Shown: one piece after another, positions 22,096 through 32,186 of the stretch
Layout: every line of letters starts with the position of its first letter
Position numbering within the stretch: the first letter of the stretch is position 1
NCBI RefSeq assembly: GCF_020923435.1
Contig: NZ_CP087263.1
Span: 4,297,970-4,361,969, forward strand
From: Brevibacillus humidisoli
Lineage (GTDB): Bacteria; Bacillota; Bacilli; Brevibacillales; Brevibacillaceae
Direction: 5' to 3'
Length of the DNA: 64,000 bases
Translations under genes and position numbers: made by a program
The notes under the pieces: generated by a model
Told to the model about the DNA's origin: nothing
The model's database searches: none
What the model saw: only the letters and a program-made list of their open reading frames with translations

Positions 22096-23376
22096 ATGGG
22101 ACAAAGAGAAGAGATCTTAAAAGTAGAAGAGAGTTGGAAGTCTGAGCGATGGAAGGGAATTGAACGGCCGTACTCTGCCGAAGATGTCGTCAAATTGCGC
22201 GGTTCCGTGCAGATTGAACATACATTGGCCCGGTTGGGAGCAGAGCGTCTCTGGCATCTGCTGCAGACGGAACACCATATCAAGGCATTGGGAGCACTGA
22301 CGGGAAATCAGGCGGTTCAGCAGGTAAAAGCGGGTCTCAAAGCGATTTACCTGAGTGGCTGGCAAGTTGCTGCGGACGCTAATCTGTCCGGACAGATGTA
22401 TCCTGACCAAAGCCTTTATCCGGCCAACAGCGTACCGCATGTTGTAAAACGGATTAACCAGGCCCTGCAGCGAGCAGATCAGATCCAACAATCGGAAGGC
22501 ACTGGAGACACCTACTGGTTTGCCCCAATCGTAGCTGATGCAGAGGCAGGTTTTGGCGGGCCGTTGAACGTGTTTGAACTCATGAAAGCGATGATTGAAG
22601 CGGGTGCTGCCGGGGTTCATTTCGAGGATCAACTGGCATCGGAGAAAAAGTGCGGACATATGGGGGGCAAGGTCCTGATCCCCACGCAGGCTGCAGTGAG
22701 AAACTTGATCGCTGCCAGACTCGCCGCCGATACGATGGGGGTACCGACGGTTCTCGTAGCGAGAACAGATGCCAACGGAGCATACCTGATAACGAGTGAT
22801 ATCGATGAGCGAGACCGCCAATTCCTGACGGGAGAGCGTACTTCGGAAGGCTTTTTCCGGATGCGGGGTGGACTGGATGCGGCGATCGCCCGTGGACTCG
22901 CCTACGCTCCCTATGCTGATCTGATCTGGTGCGAGACATCTGAGCCAAACCTGGAAGAAGCAAGACGCTTTGCAGAGGCGATTCATAGAGAATTTCCTGG
23001 GAAACTTTTGGCCTATAACTGCTCTCCCTCCTTCAACTGGAAGAAAAAGCTGGATCAACAGACGATTGCCAGATTCCAAGAGGAAATCGGGTCGATGGGC
23101 TACAAGTTCCAGTTTGTGACTCTGGCCGGGTTCCATGCATTGAACTACAGCATGTTTGAACTGGCGCGCAAATATAAGGATTACGGGATGGCAGCCTATT
23201 CTGAACTGCAGCAGGCGGAGTTCGCCAGTGAAGTGCACGGCTATACAGCTACGCGGCATCAGCGTGAAGTGGGAACGGGGTACTTTGATGAAGTATCACA
23301 AGTGATCGCTGGCGGCAGTTCGTCGACAACGGCGCTGACGGGATCGACGGAGGAAGAGCAGTTCTCGGCATCGTGA
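22096..23376 (+). CDS. aceA: isocitrate lyase
   Basis: Isocitrate lyase splits isocitrate to glyoxylate and succinate, the first step of the glyoxylate shunt used for growth on acetate or fatty acids. The 426-residue length fits the bacterial family. The catalytic signature [11 protein letters not shown] is at about residue 185 and carries the active cysteine; [15 protein letters not shown] and [11 protein letters not shown] are also typical. AAGGAGAGG precedes the ATG by 6-7 nt. No malate synthase gene is adjacent, so the partner enzyme must be encoded elsewhere. Confidence 0.95.
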   Translation: MGQREEILKVEESWKSERWKGIERPYSAEDVVKLRGSVQIEHTLARLGAERLWHLLQTEHHIKALGALTGNQAVQQVKAGLKAIYLSGWQVAADANLSGQMYPDQSLYPANSVPHVVKRINQALQRADQIQQSEGTGDTYWFAPIVADAEAGFGGPLNVFELMKAMIEAGAAGVHFEDQLASEKKCGHMGGKVLIPTQAAVRNLIAARLAADTMGVPTVLVARTDANGAYLITSDIDERDRQFLTGERTSEGFFRMRGGLDAAIARGLAYAPYADLIWCETSEPNLEEARRFAEAIHREFPGKLLAYNCSPSFNWKKKLDQQTIARFQEEIGSMGYKFQFVTLAGFHALNYSMFELARKYKDYGMAAYSELQQAEFASEVHGYTATRHQREVGTGYFDEVSQVIAGGSSSTTALTGSTEEEQFSAS

Positions 23377-23448
23377 CAGCGGGTGTTGGCTGAGGTGACA
23401 TGTCTGATCTGTCAACATGAAGAGCGGATGTAAAGGCGCGGTTCCAGC

Positions 23449-23476
23449 TTGACAGATCACAAAATGTGACTAAAAT
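23449..23476 (+). promoter_or_regulatory. promoter with a palindromic operator in its spacer
   Basis: TTGACA (23449-23454), 16 bp, TAAAAT (23471-23476). The spacer contains the perfect dyad TCACA-AAA-TGTGA (23457-23469). A second CACAAAATGTGA copy is at 23501-23512, downstream of the start. This promoter should drive the leader and the secreted-protein/Rhs operon. Confidence 0.6.
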
Positions 23477-23542
23477 AAAAAGAAAGCGGCATGTGTCAAC
23501 CACAAAATGTGATTGGATGAATAGCTGAGGAAGATTTTCATC

Positions 23543-23570
23543 TGTAGACAGATCATTGTAGACAGATCAT
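23543..23570. repeat. tandem 14-bp duplication
   Basis: TGTAGACAGATCAT occurs twice back to back (23543-23556 and 23557-23570) in the leader between the palindromic operators and the leader terminator. Confidence 0.85.
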
Positions 23571-23633
23571 GACTATCCGGTTCATTCCGGCATCTTACTC
23601 AGTAAAACTGAAAAAGCCTGACCGAGAAGCGGA

Positions 23634-23687
23634 GGGCGTCAGAGACATCACCCATAGACGGGGATGTTCTGGCGCCCTTTTTGTTTT
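23634..23687 (+). terminator. terminator hairpin in the leader of the Rhs operon
   Basis: GGGCGTCAGAGACATCACCC (23634-23653) pairs imperfectly with the segment at 23660-23677 and is followed by TTTTTGTTTT. It lies between the promoter and the first gene (about 140 nt upstream), so it is either an attenuator or the end of a short RNA. Confidence 0.65.
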
Positions 23688-23828
23688 CCATAAAAGGAGG
23701 GAGACAGATGATCATTCGATTGTTTTTCGAGAACATGCGCAGATCGGGTGCAAGGTCACCGCCTGGCACGTGTAGACCACAGCAGGGAATACAAAAAAAC
23801 AGATCAATAAAAAAAGGAGGCTATAAGG

Positions 23829-25523
23829 ATGAATCGCAATCACTTGTTTCCCTACTTGCTGTTGATGCTGCTGATGTTCACGTTAGTTTTTGCAAATCCG
23901 GTAGCGTCGATGATCCACACAGCAGAAAAGAGTCATTCCAACACAAACAGACTCCCAGACAGTCGGCTCCAAACCATTTTTGCAAAAAAAGAGGAACGGC
24001 TGGATATAACCAAACTTCGTGAAACCATTTCTCAGATGAAAAAACAACAGGCGTTGACAGCAGAAAACCGTATGGTGGAAGCGGATAGCACTTCAGGTAC
24101 AGGCGAGATGTACGATACGGCGGTTTCTGTTTTGTCTGGCAACCACTATGACGCTTATCTGATCCATTCAAACGATACCGACTTTTATACCCTACAGGCA
24201 GCTGGTAAGGGCACCGTGATGATCACACTACGGGAACCATCTGGCAAGCGCTACAACTTAGCGGTGTTTGACGAGCAGTACAATCTAATCGATCAATCCG
24301 GTGATGCAGACAGCAACGTTGAGCAGGTAACTATCAGCCTGGATGATCGCAAGCATTATCATATCGCGGTTTTCTCTATCTACAGCGATTACAGCGTAGA
24401 AGATCGCTATCTGCTTGAGATCGGAACCGTTCAATATCCGGTCATTAGCATGGAGCCGGCTGATCTTGAAGTGTTGACCGACCAGATCAGCGTGGTTCAG
24501 TTTCAGCCGAGCAAATCAGGAGTATACACCTTTCAGACCGGTCCTGCTGGCGGTACTGGCCCCGAATATGATACCTGGCTGCTGCTTGTTGCCGACCCAA
24601 ATGCGAAGCACATGATCGCCTATAATGACGATGCTGGCGGCGGCACCACATTTTCTGAGGTAACAGCCGACTTGGCAGCGGGACAGACATATTATCTGCT
24701 GCTGTTCAGTTTGACGGAAGATGGGCCGTTTTCCACCAGGTTGACCGTCTCTTATAGTCATCCAGAAGTGACAACTGTTGCCTGGAACTCCCCGGTCGAC
24801 ATGTCGACTGCTCAGGGCGAAGCCGCATACTACCGGTTCAGGCCGGTGAAAACAGCCTACTATCGCTTCTATACCGATCACCAGGATGCGGGGCGAGGGG
24901 CAGACACGACGCTCCACCTCTACGACGACCTGACGTTGTCTCATCAGTTGGCCGCCAATGATGACGCAGACACCGATACAGGCTTGTCGGCGATCAACTA
25001 CCACCTGTTGGCAGGCAAAGAATATTACATTCGTGCAGCTGGAGCCAATGGTCAGGCTGTAAGTGTCTGGTTCTCGATCGGACAAGGATATGGTGACGGG
25101 ACAGACGACGGCACGGTCCGCTACTCGCTGGCAGCGGGAGATGCAGTTGCTTATGAGGTTACACCCGGCCAGTCCGGGACATACCGCTTGGACTTGGGCT
25201 CGGCTAACAACATTCTACTGCAGGTGTACGAAGATGCTGCATTGAGCAAGCTGGTCGCGACCAATGCGGCCTCCAACGGCACGTTAACACCGGAAATCAA
25301 CTGTTTGCTGCGAAAAGGAAGTTCTTACTACGTGAAGCTAAGTGGAGCCGAGGGACAAAGCGCAGCGGGAAGCCTAACTGTTGCTCCGGTATTTGCCTTA
25401 TATGAGTATCAGTACGGTACAGACGGCACGCTTTCTTCGGTTCAACAGGATGGTGTCACGATCGCGCAGTTTACTTACGATGACAACGGAAATCTGCTGA
25501 ACCGGACAAGACAAAATCAATAA
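23829..25523 (+). CDS. secreted protein with repeated PPC-type beta domains and a C-terminal YD repeat
   Basis: A 564-residue exported protein: an N-terminal signal peptide (LLLMLLMFTLVFA, cleavage near ANPVAS), then four tandem beta-sandwich repeats resembling bacterial pre-peptidase C-terminal (PPC) domains (segments such as TDFYTLQAAGKGTVMITLREP, ADTTLHLYDD and YRLDLGSANNILLQVYED). The last 40 residues are an Rhs/YD-type repeat (FTYDDNGNLLNRTRQ). AAAAAGGAGG precedes the ATG. The stop is 24 nt before the large Rhs gene, so the two are co-transcribed; the shared YD element suggests it associates with, or was split from, the Rhs protein. That link is inference. Confidence 0.72.
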   Translation: MNRNHLFPYLLLMLLMFTLVFANPVASMIHTAEKSHSNTNRLPDSRLQTIFAKKEERLDITKLRETISQMKKQQALTAENRMVEADSTSGTGEMYDTAVSVLSGNHYDAYLIHSNDTDFYTLQAAGKGTVMITLREPSGKRYNLAVFDEQYNLIDQSGDADSNVEQVTISLDDRKHYHIAVFSIYSDYSVEDRYLLEIGTVQYPVISMEPADLEVLTDQISVVQFQPSKSGVYTFQTGPAGGTGPEYDTWLLLVADPNAKHMIAYNDDAGGGTTFSEVTADLAAGQTYYLLLFSLTEDGPFSTRLTVSYSHPEVTTVAWNSPVDMSTAQGEAAYYRFRPVKTAYYRFYTDHQDAGRGADTTLHLYDDLTLSHQLAANDDADTDTGLSAINYHLLAGKEYYIRAAGANGQAVSVWFSIGQGYGDGTDDGTVRYSLAAGDAVAYEVTPGQSGTYRLDLGSANNILLQVYEDAALSKLVATNAASNGTLTPEINCLLRKGSSYYVKLSGAEGQSAAGSLTVAPVFALYEYQYGTDGTLSSVQQDGVTIAQFTYDDNGNLLNRTRQNQ

Positions 25524-25547
25524 TGGTGGAGAAAGGGTGGGATTGAA

Positions 25548-28500
25548 ATGAATCAACGGTATAAAAAGCCGATTAGTCTAGTTCTTTTGCTGACAGTCCT
25601 TTTTTCGCTGGTTTCTTCTGCGGTAGCCGCTAAGCAAGGCGTACCCGACTACAGTAATCCAGCAGCTTTCGCGATCGCGTCAAAGACAAGATCGGATACC
25701 AAAGAACAGGTACTGCAACAGCTTAAGGAAAAAGAAACGCAGGTAGCCAATCGGATCAAGGATGAAACAAAACAGAACAAAGAAATGATCTGGACACAAC
25801 TACCTGCTGAAAAGGGGAAGAAGATTGCTTCTCTCTTTCAACGGAAGACGATCCAACTCGCCTCCTATTTCTATACCGATCTGCATCAATTGTTAACCGA
25901 AGCGGAGGTGAATAAAACCTACCAGTGGGATGACGAGGACGTCATGAAGCAAATCGAACAACTGCCTGCCGATCAACAAGCGCTGCTCGCCGAGTACACA
26001 CCAGCTGCAGCCTGTGCTTACGAGACGTGGAAACAGATGCAAGCGCAGAAGCAACACAAGAAACAAACAGACAAGCAAGACAAATCGCAAGCTACCGATG
26101 CAGCAGCAAGTCAAGCAGAGGAGAGTATCGATCAGGTGGTGGAAAATGTCGTCACCGATCCGTCCGAACTGCAATATACGGAAGAAAACCAAAAGTTCAC
26201 CTATCTGCGAAATACGGTGGAAAATCCGGTAGATGAGCTGTACCACACGGCAAACATTCTGGAGACAGATTTGGTTTTGAAGGGAAAGAACGGGATGGAT
26301 CTCGTGCTCCAACGTCGCTACAACTCGCTGGACAGCAAGATTACATCCCCTGGACTGGCAAGTCTTACAGAAAACAAAACATATCTGTCCGCGCGGGGGC
26401 AGGAAATTGACTTTGCAAATGGTTGGAAGTTCAACGTACCGGAGTTTGTCAAAGTGGACAAGATCATTGACGCGATCCGTGACGAGATTGACAGTGATGA
26501 TGACGAATGGGTGTACCGTTTAGAAGAGGAAGACGTCAGTGACCGAACGTATCGAATACGCTTGGATGACTGGACCTATTTAGATGGTGATGGTGCCCTT
26601 GGATGGCGCAACTATCCGTATTATGGCATCAATATTTGGGATCGATTTAACGCAGCTAGGCTTGAAATTAATGGAATAACCTACGTATATAAATACGACA
26701 CACTTAATCGAGACATTCTCTCCGTTACCAAGATAAATCAGCAGGGTGATCAGATTGTATACCGCTGGCCGGACAACGGTGACGGCCCGGTAGAGATCGT
26801 CGACACGATCGGTCGCTTGGTGGTATTGGAGGAAGATCCGGAACTTGGGGTGATTACAGACGTTAAGGTATATGCAGACGAGACAAAACAAACGCTGTTG
26901 AAACATCTTCACTATGATATCCAGAAAGTGGAGGATGGTCCTGAATACTATTATCAGTTGAATCGTGTACAGGAAGTCCCGGTAAACGTTGATCAAGGGA
27001 CTTCACCTAAAACGGTCGCCTCCTACACGTATTTTGACCCCAATCTGCATGGAAGAGCGCCGTTTAATATGATCAAGGATTATCGCCTCCCGGAAGTAAG
27101 AGGGAAGGAAGTAATCGATTATCTGGATGAGAACGGTCAAGCAGTCGAATCCAGCGAATATGTCAGGCGCGACGATAATTCGAACAGAAGGATCAAGTAT
27201 CTGCTGCTCCAGCAGGCACAATACCCGGTGCAGGGATTGACGCTGCATTACCGGTACAGCTCTTATAATGCCTCTGAGCCGAATCCATGGAAGCGGGGAG
27301 TCGTCAGGTTGTATCAGGACAGCCATGCACTGTCGTACGTGAGCTATCATCCGGTGACAAAGTTTAGCTACTCGTATACGCCGATGCGCCCCAATCCGGT
27401 AGATCCGGACGAACCGGTTACAGAAACATTTTATCATCGTACCTACAATAGTGTTTCGACCGAGATGTGGCAGGTGCCAAAAGCGGAAATCCCGCGACTG
27501 GCAGAGGTAGTCGGACGCGACGGGGACAAAGTCGTCAGAGAAGAGAGGCCTACGGGAAGCAGCGCCTATCTGTTTGAACGAACCTACCAAGTAAATGAGG
27601 ATGGCAATCCACTGCTTCGATTGGTGAAAAAGAAGGCATCCAGTGGAGGATTCAGTTCTACTGAATCAGGCAAAGAATATCACTACGTTGACGTAGGGTA
27701 CACCAGCTATGCCTACCGAGATGACGATATCAAACCGACCTACGCATATCAGTTTTTGGAAGGCGTGGGGAATCAAGAGGTGTATCAATATCTCTTATGG
27801 CCCGAAGTTGATCAACGTTCCCATGTAGACAGCAGTCAGCTAGCCAAATATGCCAACGAGACGGAGTATACCTATAACGACTATGGAGATGCGACCTCAG
27901 AAACGGACCCGCTCAACAACAAGACCACCTGGACCTACGATACCTCCATCAGTTGGGATCGTCTGTTGCTGGAAAAGGTACGCATGTCAGCCGATCAAAC
28001 GATCAAGCAGCGTGAGCAGTACACGTACAATCCGACAACCAGACTGATCAAAACAGAAACCATCTCGGCAGCCTACCCTGGTTTGGAAGGGACAGACCAA
28101 ATCAAGCGGGAGTACACATATGATGCAAATACCCCCACATTGCTCCGCTCGATTCGAGAAACGATATCTGGCGCGGATGGGACAAAGGAAAAAGTTAGCC
28201 AACTCACCCATGATGAAAAGGGACTGCATGTGACCAATCTCTCTATGGAGGTAGAGACATCCCCTGATCGCATGCGGACAATCCAGCTCGGCTTTCGATA
28301 CGACGCTCTGGATCGCTTGGTCTCGCAAACGTATCCGGACGGAAGCCGTGCAGAGTACAGCTATGATTTGCTGGATCGGATCACTTCTGACAAGTTTGTA
28401 ACGTCCGAGAGACAAACCCGCCGGACTACGTACAACTACGTTGATTCTCTGCGGCTGGTTATGAAGCATCTCCCGGATGACAGCTATCTGGCGACCATCT

Positions 28501-31103
28501 ACACACCGTTTGGCGACGTGGAATACGTGGAGCAGATCGGCACCGACAGACAAAAACGGCCGCTGCTCTACAACACCTATACGATCGATGGCAAGCACCT
28601 CTCTGAGACCTTCCCGTATGCCAGCGAGGAGCGAAAAACGAGATACTACTACCGGTCCGATGGCAGTGTATGGTTTGAAGTAAACCCACGAGGGATCACC
28701 GAATACCGCCGGGCAAACGCAGAGACCGATCCGGCAGCCGGCAGCTATTTGCCTGTATCCGCCGAGCAGGCAACGTACCCCAACGGTTTGCAAACCTACT
28801 CATACCTGGACCGGTACGGACGTCTCGAAACCGAAGTGGCACAGACACTGGTCGGCGAGCGAAAACAGAAATCGACCTACCAGCGCAACCCTTTTGGCTA
28901 TCCCGTGCAAAAAGAGGTCAGCGACCAGGAAAATCAGACTCGCGTGTGGAAATATCTACATGATCTGCGCGGAAATGTCGTTGCCCTGACGGATCCGGAG
29001 CAGAACGAGTATGCTTATCACTATGATGCACTAGGCAATCTGCTGCACGTCTACGAAAACGGCCAGCTTACCAGGACGCAGCAGTTTAACACGTTGTCGT
29101 GGAAGCTGAAAGAGAAAAACGCCGCCGATCAGGAAGAGTTCTTCGGCTACACGGTTACCGGCGATCTGGAAGTGTACAAGGATAAAGCCGGCAACCGGCA
29201 CTGGTACCAGTATACGCCTTTCTACGAACTGGAGCGTCTGTATATCTTCGGAACGTCAGGTGAGGTAGACTATTGGGAAAATAAAACCTACGATCCGGAC
29301 AGCCGCAACCTGTTGGAGGATACCAACAGCTACGGTCACACCATCACCTACGGCTACGATGGGTTTCACCGGATGAATCAATTTACCACTTTTGGCCGCA
29401 CCTACCAGGTTCACTATCAGACGGCGGACGGTGAGATCGATCCTGCCAACATCAACGATCTGGACGATCTGGTAGATCGATTGGTCTACCCGGACGGGAC
29501 GACTGTACGCTACAACTACGACAACCAGGAGCGGTTAGCCAGCGTAACCAGCCCGTTGACCGGCACCATCACCTACCAGTACACCATTGATACAACAGGT
29601 GAGACCGACACGGTAACGTATCCTGGCGGCAGCTACAACAAACGGACGATTACCCCATTTGGAGAAGTGGAGCAGGTACAGCACAGCACCGGCTGGACAG
29701 AATCGCTGCGCCACGACGGCTTTGGCAACATCGTCAGCAAAGAGACAAACGGAAGGCAGTCCGTCTTTGGCTATGACCGCGTGAACCGCTTGGTGGAAGA
29801 GCAAACGCCATCCGATAGCAAAGCGTACACCTATGATGCGAGAGGCAACCGAGAAACGCACAGTCTGTCTACCGCAGGGGCAGAGGCATCTGAGATTGCC
29901 GAGATCGCAGAACCGTCCGGGACCTTTACCTATGACGTACTCAACCGACTGCGCACCTTTGCTGGCGAGGACGGAACGAACGCAGCGTACACCTACTACA
30001 GCGGCGGACTGCGGGCCACCAAGGACGTAAACGGGGAGATGACCCGCTACGTCTACCTCAACGGTCGCGTGATCGAGGAGCTGGACGGAGAAGGAAACGT
30101 GAAAGCTCGCACCATCTGGGGCAACCAACTGCTCTACCGCCAGGATGAAACGGCCAACAAAGGCGGGTATTACGAGCACAACAGCCACGGAGATGTGGTA
30201 GCTATCCGGGACGCCTCTGGGAACACGTTGAACCAGTATGAGTACGATGTCTGGGGTAATGTGATCGACGCAACGGAGGGGATGTCCAACCCGTTCCAGT
30301 ACAGCGGGGAAATCTACGATGAGGAGACGAAGCTGTACTACCTGCGGGCGAGGTATTACGATCCGAGTGTGGGGCGGTTTATCACGGAGGATACGTATAA
30401 GGGGCAAGTGGATAATCCGTTGAGTCTCAACCGGTATACGTATGGTCATAATAACCCGTTAAGATTTATAGACCCCAGTGGACATTCAATTGCGGATGCA
30501 CATGGTAACGGGGGATGGAATAAGCAAAGTATTGAACAGCTTATGAATGATGTTATAAGCGGACGAGTAAGTTATGATAGTCTCGCTTCAGACCAAAAAG
30601 CTATGCTCAAGGCTTATAGCGATAATCTTAAGAGACAAGCCGTTAAGGATTATTGGTTTTCGGATACAGTGACTGGATTTGCGACAGGTTTTACTTTGGG
30701 AGTTGAAGCGATAGAAGTAGCAGGGGCGATAAATGCTGCTCGTGCATTAACACCTAAAACTAACCAAGTAAACCCAACAAAATTTGTACCAACTCCTGCC
30801 ACTAACAAACAGCTTGCCGATAGTATTGCACAAAAATTTGGTGGTACTGTTCAAACTGCTAAAGGAGATGGATGGGCTGTCAAGATTCCTGTTACATTGA
30901 ATGGAAAGCAGGATGTCATTTCTCTTAGAGTAATGAACTCAAGTAAATACAATGATAATTATTGGAGGCTATCAATAGGTTCAAAAGGTACAGTAGATAT
31001 CAATGGGAATTTTTCAAATGAGATTAAACCAACGCACATTAACATTACAGAAAACTCATTTGACGATATCTCACGGATTATTGAGAGATTTATTAATCCA
31101 TAG
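25548..31103 (+). CDS. WapA-like Rhs/YD-repeat polymorphic toxin
   Basis: An 1851-residue secreted Rhs protein. A signal peptide (residues 1-28) is followed by a helical charged region, then the Rhs start near residue 230 (LVLKGKNGMDLVLQRRYNS), many YD repeats (for example TYDALGNLLHVYENG-like units) from about 850 to 1560, and the Rhs-associated core with YLRARYYDPSVGRFITEDTY and DPSGH near residue 1645. The last 200 residues after DPSGH are a variable toxin tip with no family I recognise; it is more AT-rich than the core. An immunity gene follows after 20 bp. Known WapA/Rhs proteins are delivered to neighbouring cells and kill non-immune ones. About 475 bp of the core 3' end (29972-30447) is repeated almost identically at 41515-41990. 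Confidence 0.9.
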   Translation: MNQRYKKPISLVLLLTVLFSLVSSAVAAKQGVPDYSNPAAFAIASKTRSDTKEQVLQQLKEKETQVANRIKDETKQNKEMIWTQLPAEKGKKIASLFQRKTIQLASYFYTDLHQLLTEAEVNKTYQWDDEDVMKQIEQLPADQQALLAEYTPAAACAYETWKQMQAQKQHKKQTDKQDKSQATDAAASQAEESIDQVVENVVTDPSELQYTEENQKFTYLRNTVENPVDELYHTANILETDLVLKGKNGMDLVLQRRYNSLDSKITSPGLASLTENKTYLSARGQEIDFANGWKFNVPEFVKVDKIIDAIRDEIDSDDDEWVYRLEEEDVSDRTYRIRLDDWTYLDGDGALGWRNYPYYGINIWDRFNAARLEINGITYVYKYDTLNRDILSVTKINQQGDQIVYRWPDNGDGPVEIVDTIGRLVVLEEDPELGVITDVKVYADETKQTLLKHLHYDIQKVEDGPEYYYQLNRVQEVPVNVDQGTSPKTVASYTYFDPNLHGRAPFNMIKDYRLPEVRGKEVIDYLDENGQAVESSEYVRRDDNSNRRIKYLLLQQAQYPVQGLTLHYRYSSYNASEPNPWKRGVVRLYQDSHALSYVSYHPVTKFSYSYTPMRPNPVDPDEPVTETFYHRTYNSVSTEMWQVPKAEIPRLAEVVGRDGDKVVREERPTGSSAYLFERTYQVNEDGNPLLRLVKKKASSGGFSSTESGKEYHYVDVGYTSYAYRDDDIKPTYAYQFLEGVGNQEVYQYLLWPEVDQRSHVDSSQLAKYANETEYTYNDYGDATSETDPLNNKTTWTYDTSISWDRLLLEKVRMSADQTIKQREQYTYNPTTRLIKTETISAAYPGLEGTDQIKREYTYDANTPTLLRSIRETISGADGTKEKVSQLTHDEKGLHVTNLSMEVETSPDRMRTIQLGFRYDALDRLVSQTYPDGSRAEYSYDLLDRITSDKFVTSERQTRRTTYNYVDSLRLVMKHLPDDSYLATIYTPFGDVEYVEQIGTDRQKRPLLYNTYTIDGKHLSETFPYASEERKTRYYYRSDGSVWFEVNPRGITEYRRANAETDPAAGSYLPVSAEQATYPNGLQTYSYLDRYGRLETEVAQTLVGERKQKSTYQRNPFGYPVQKEVSDQENQTRVWKYLHDLRGNVVALTDPEQNEYAYHYDALGNLLHVYENGQLTRTQQFNTLSWKLKEKNAADQEEFFGYTVTGDLEVYKDKAGNRHWYQYTPFYELERLYIFGTSGEVDYWENKTYDPDSRNLLEDTNSYGHTITYGYDGFHRMNQFTTFGRTYQVHYQTADGEIDPANINDLDDLVDRLVYPDGTTVRYNYDNQERLASVTSPLTGTITYQYTIDTTGETDTVTYPGGSYNKRTITPFGEVEQVQHSTGWTESLRHDGFGNIVSKETNGRQSVFGYDRVNRLVEEQTPSDSKAYTYDARGNRETHSLSTAGAEASEIAEIAEPSGTFTYDVLNRLRTFAGEDGTNAAYTYYSGGLRATKDVNGEMTRYVYLNGRVIEELDGEGNVKARTIWGNQLLYRQDETANKGGYYEHNSHGDVVAIRDASGNTLNQYEYDVWGNVIDATEGMSNPFQYSGEIYDEETKLYYLRARYYDPSVGRFITEDTYKGQVDNPLSLNRYTYGHNNPLRFIDPSGHSIADAHGNGGWNKQSIEQLMNDVISGRVSYDSLASDQKAMLKAYSDNLKRQAVKDYWFSDTVTGFATGFTLGVEAIEVAGAINAARALTPKTNQVNPTKFVPTPATNKQLADSIAQKFGGTVQTAKGDGWAVKIPVTLNGKQDVISLRVMNSSKYNDNYWRLSIGSKGTVDINGNFSNEIKPTHINITENSFDDISRIIERFINP

Positions 31104-31123
31104 AAGCGAGGAAGTGTTAACCC

Positions 31124-31510
31124 TTGTCAAAATTTGAAGATATGATAGGGATGCTGTGGGGTTGTAGAGTCTATTGCTATAATATTGACATGCTTCAGCA
31201 CAGCATTTCTTTAGATGTAGTTAGAAATTACGATGGAACAGAGGAAAAGTTTGAAGTAGTTTTCAAAAATGTTCTCTCATTCGTTTGGATTAACGATTGT
31301 GGAGAAACACGGAGAATTCTTCCAAAATGGGAGTTTCTTGACCTAGTCTCGTTTGACACTGTCAGCGATACGGCTATACGTATTATTGGAGATGAATTTG
31401 CTTCCCAGTATTGTGCTACTCCAAATATATGCATTGAGATTTGGAACTCAATTCTGTTGATTGAAGCTGAGAAGGTAAGTATCGAAAATCAAGAGTTTGT
31501 TTTGAAGTAG
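31124..31510 (+). CDS. candidate immunity protein for the Rhs tip
   Basis: A 128-residue acidic cytoplasmic protein starting at TTG 31124, with GAGGAAG about 10 nt upstream, 20 bp after the Rhs stop. It resembles the small proteins encoded after wapA in Bacillus (YxiG-like style: RNYDGTEEKFEVVFKNVLSFVW). In Rhs loci the gene directly after the toxin encodes the specific antitoxin that protects the producer. AT-rich like the toxin tip, and followed by a terminator. Assignment is mainly positional. Confidence 0.65.
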   Translation: MSKFEDMIGMLWGCRVYCYNIDMLQHSISLDVVRNYDGTEEKFEVVFKNVLSFVWINDCGETRRILPKWEFLDLVSFDTVSDTAIRIIGDEFASQYCATPNICIEIWNSILLIEAEKVSIENQEFVLK

Positions 31511-31525
31511 TGAAACTTATTCCAT

Positions 31526-31567
31526 ACCCCAAACGGGTAATCAACTACTCGTCTGGGGTTTCTTTTC
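31526..31567 (+). terminator. terminator after the Rhs immunity gene
   Basis: ACCCC..ACGGGTA pairs with TACTCGT..GGGGT (ending at 31559), followed by TTCTTTTC. A near-identical hairpin occurs at 53319-53351. Confidence 0.75.
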
Positions 31568-31919
31568 ATATTTTCGGACATTCCCGCCCGCTAGGCAAGG
31601 AAAACAAAGCGCAACACGCACCGCCATTCTTAAGCTTCTGAGAAAGCGAAGCTAGGCATTTCTGAGGATGGAGCAGGGGATGCCAGAACACAGCCCGCCC
31701 CATTGCAGAATGGCGTGTCATGGTGCTGTAGAGAGCCATTTATGACGCTAGAATTGTATAAGGATTTGCAGAACTGCGGTTCATTCGTTCATAGCAACGA
31801 TGTGACAAAATCAAGGCGGATTGGCTTTCTGCTCTCTGGTGATGGGTATGCATATATGTTAGCCTCTGGCGGTAGCCGTCTAATCTATTAGAGACAAATC
31901 AGATGAGGAGGCTATGCAG

Positions 31920-32186
31920 ATGAATCACCCTGTCAAAGAGTGCATCTCTATGCTGGGAGTATCGCAGGTTTCATTTGCCGTGCTACATGACATTTCATTT
32001 CAACGATTGAAGGCATGTTTATATGGACACACTCCCGCCATCCCGCCGAGAATCGTAAACGCTCTAGTACAGCATGGCTATGATGAACAGGAAGCGCAGA
32101 AGCAGTATCAACAATGGCGGAAGTGGAAAGCGGAGCAGGAACTTCTCGCCGCCGCCCGCAAGGGGGGAGGTGAAGACAATGAATAG
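31920..32186 (+). CDS. small helix-rich protein of module A, first of a conserved pair
   Basis: An 88-residue protein beginning MNHPVKECISMLGVS; GAGGAGG lies 9 nt before the ATG. Module B encodes a clear homologue at 43509 (MNHPVKECIQKLGLT, sharing YGYDEQ, WRKW and EQEL). The first 60 residues look like a helix-turn-helix-type fold (SFAVLHDISFQRLKACLYGHTPAIPPRIVNAL). It overlaps the next gene by 8 bp. No family was recognised; a DNA-binding or copy-control role in the element is a guess. Confidence 0.6.
   Translation: MNHPVKECISMLGVSQVSFAVLHDISFQRLKACLYGHTPAIPPRIVNALVQHGYDEQEAQKQYQQWRKWKAEQELLAAARKGGGEDNE

Noticed and set aside
23681-24022. 113-codon frame with AAAAGGAGG upstream before the PPC-domain gene
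   Set aside because: It runs out of frame through the start of the clearly real secreted protein and has no sensible composition; the ribosome site may be incidental or serve a very short leader peptide.
26580-26996. Minus-strand frames across the first half of the Rhs gene
   Set aside because: They are antisense shadows; several overlap each other and none has a start signal.
29535-30449. 304-codon open frame on the minus strand inside the Rhs gene (and its copy at 41461-42027)
   Set aside because: It is fully antisense to a strongly conserved Rhs core, has no ribosome site, and is duplicated only because the core is duplicated.
31703-31891. Short ORF at the left of module A (MTLELYKDLQNCGSF...)
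   Set aside because: No ribosome site and no counterpart in module B, so it was not annotated.
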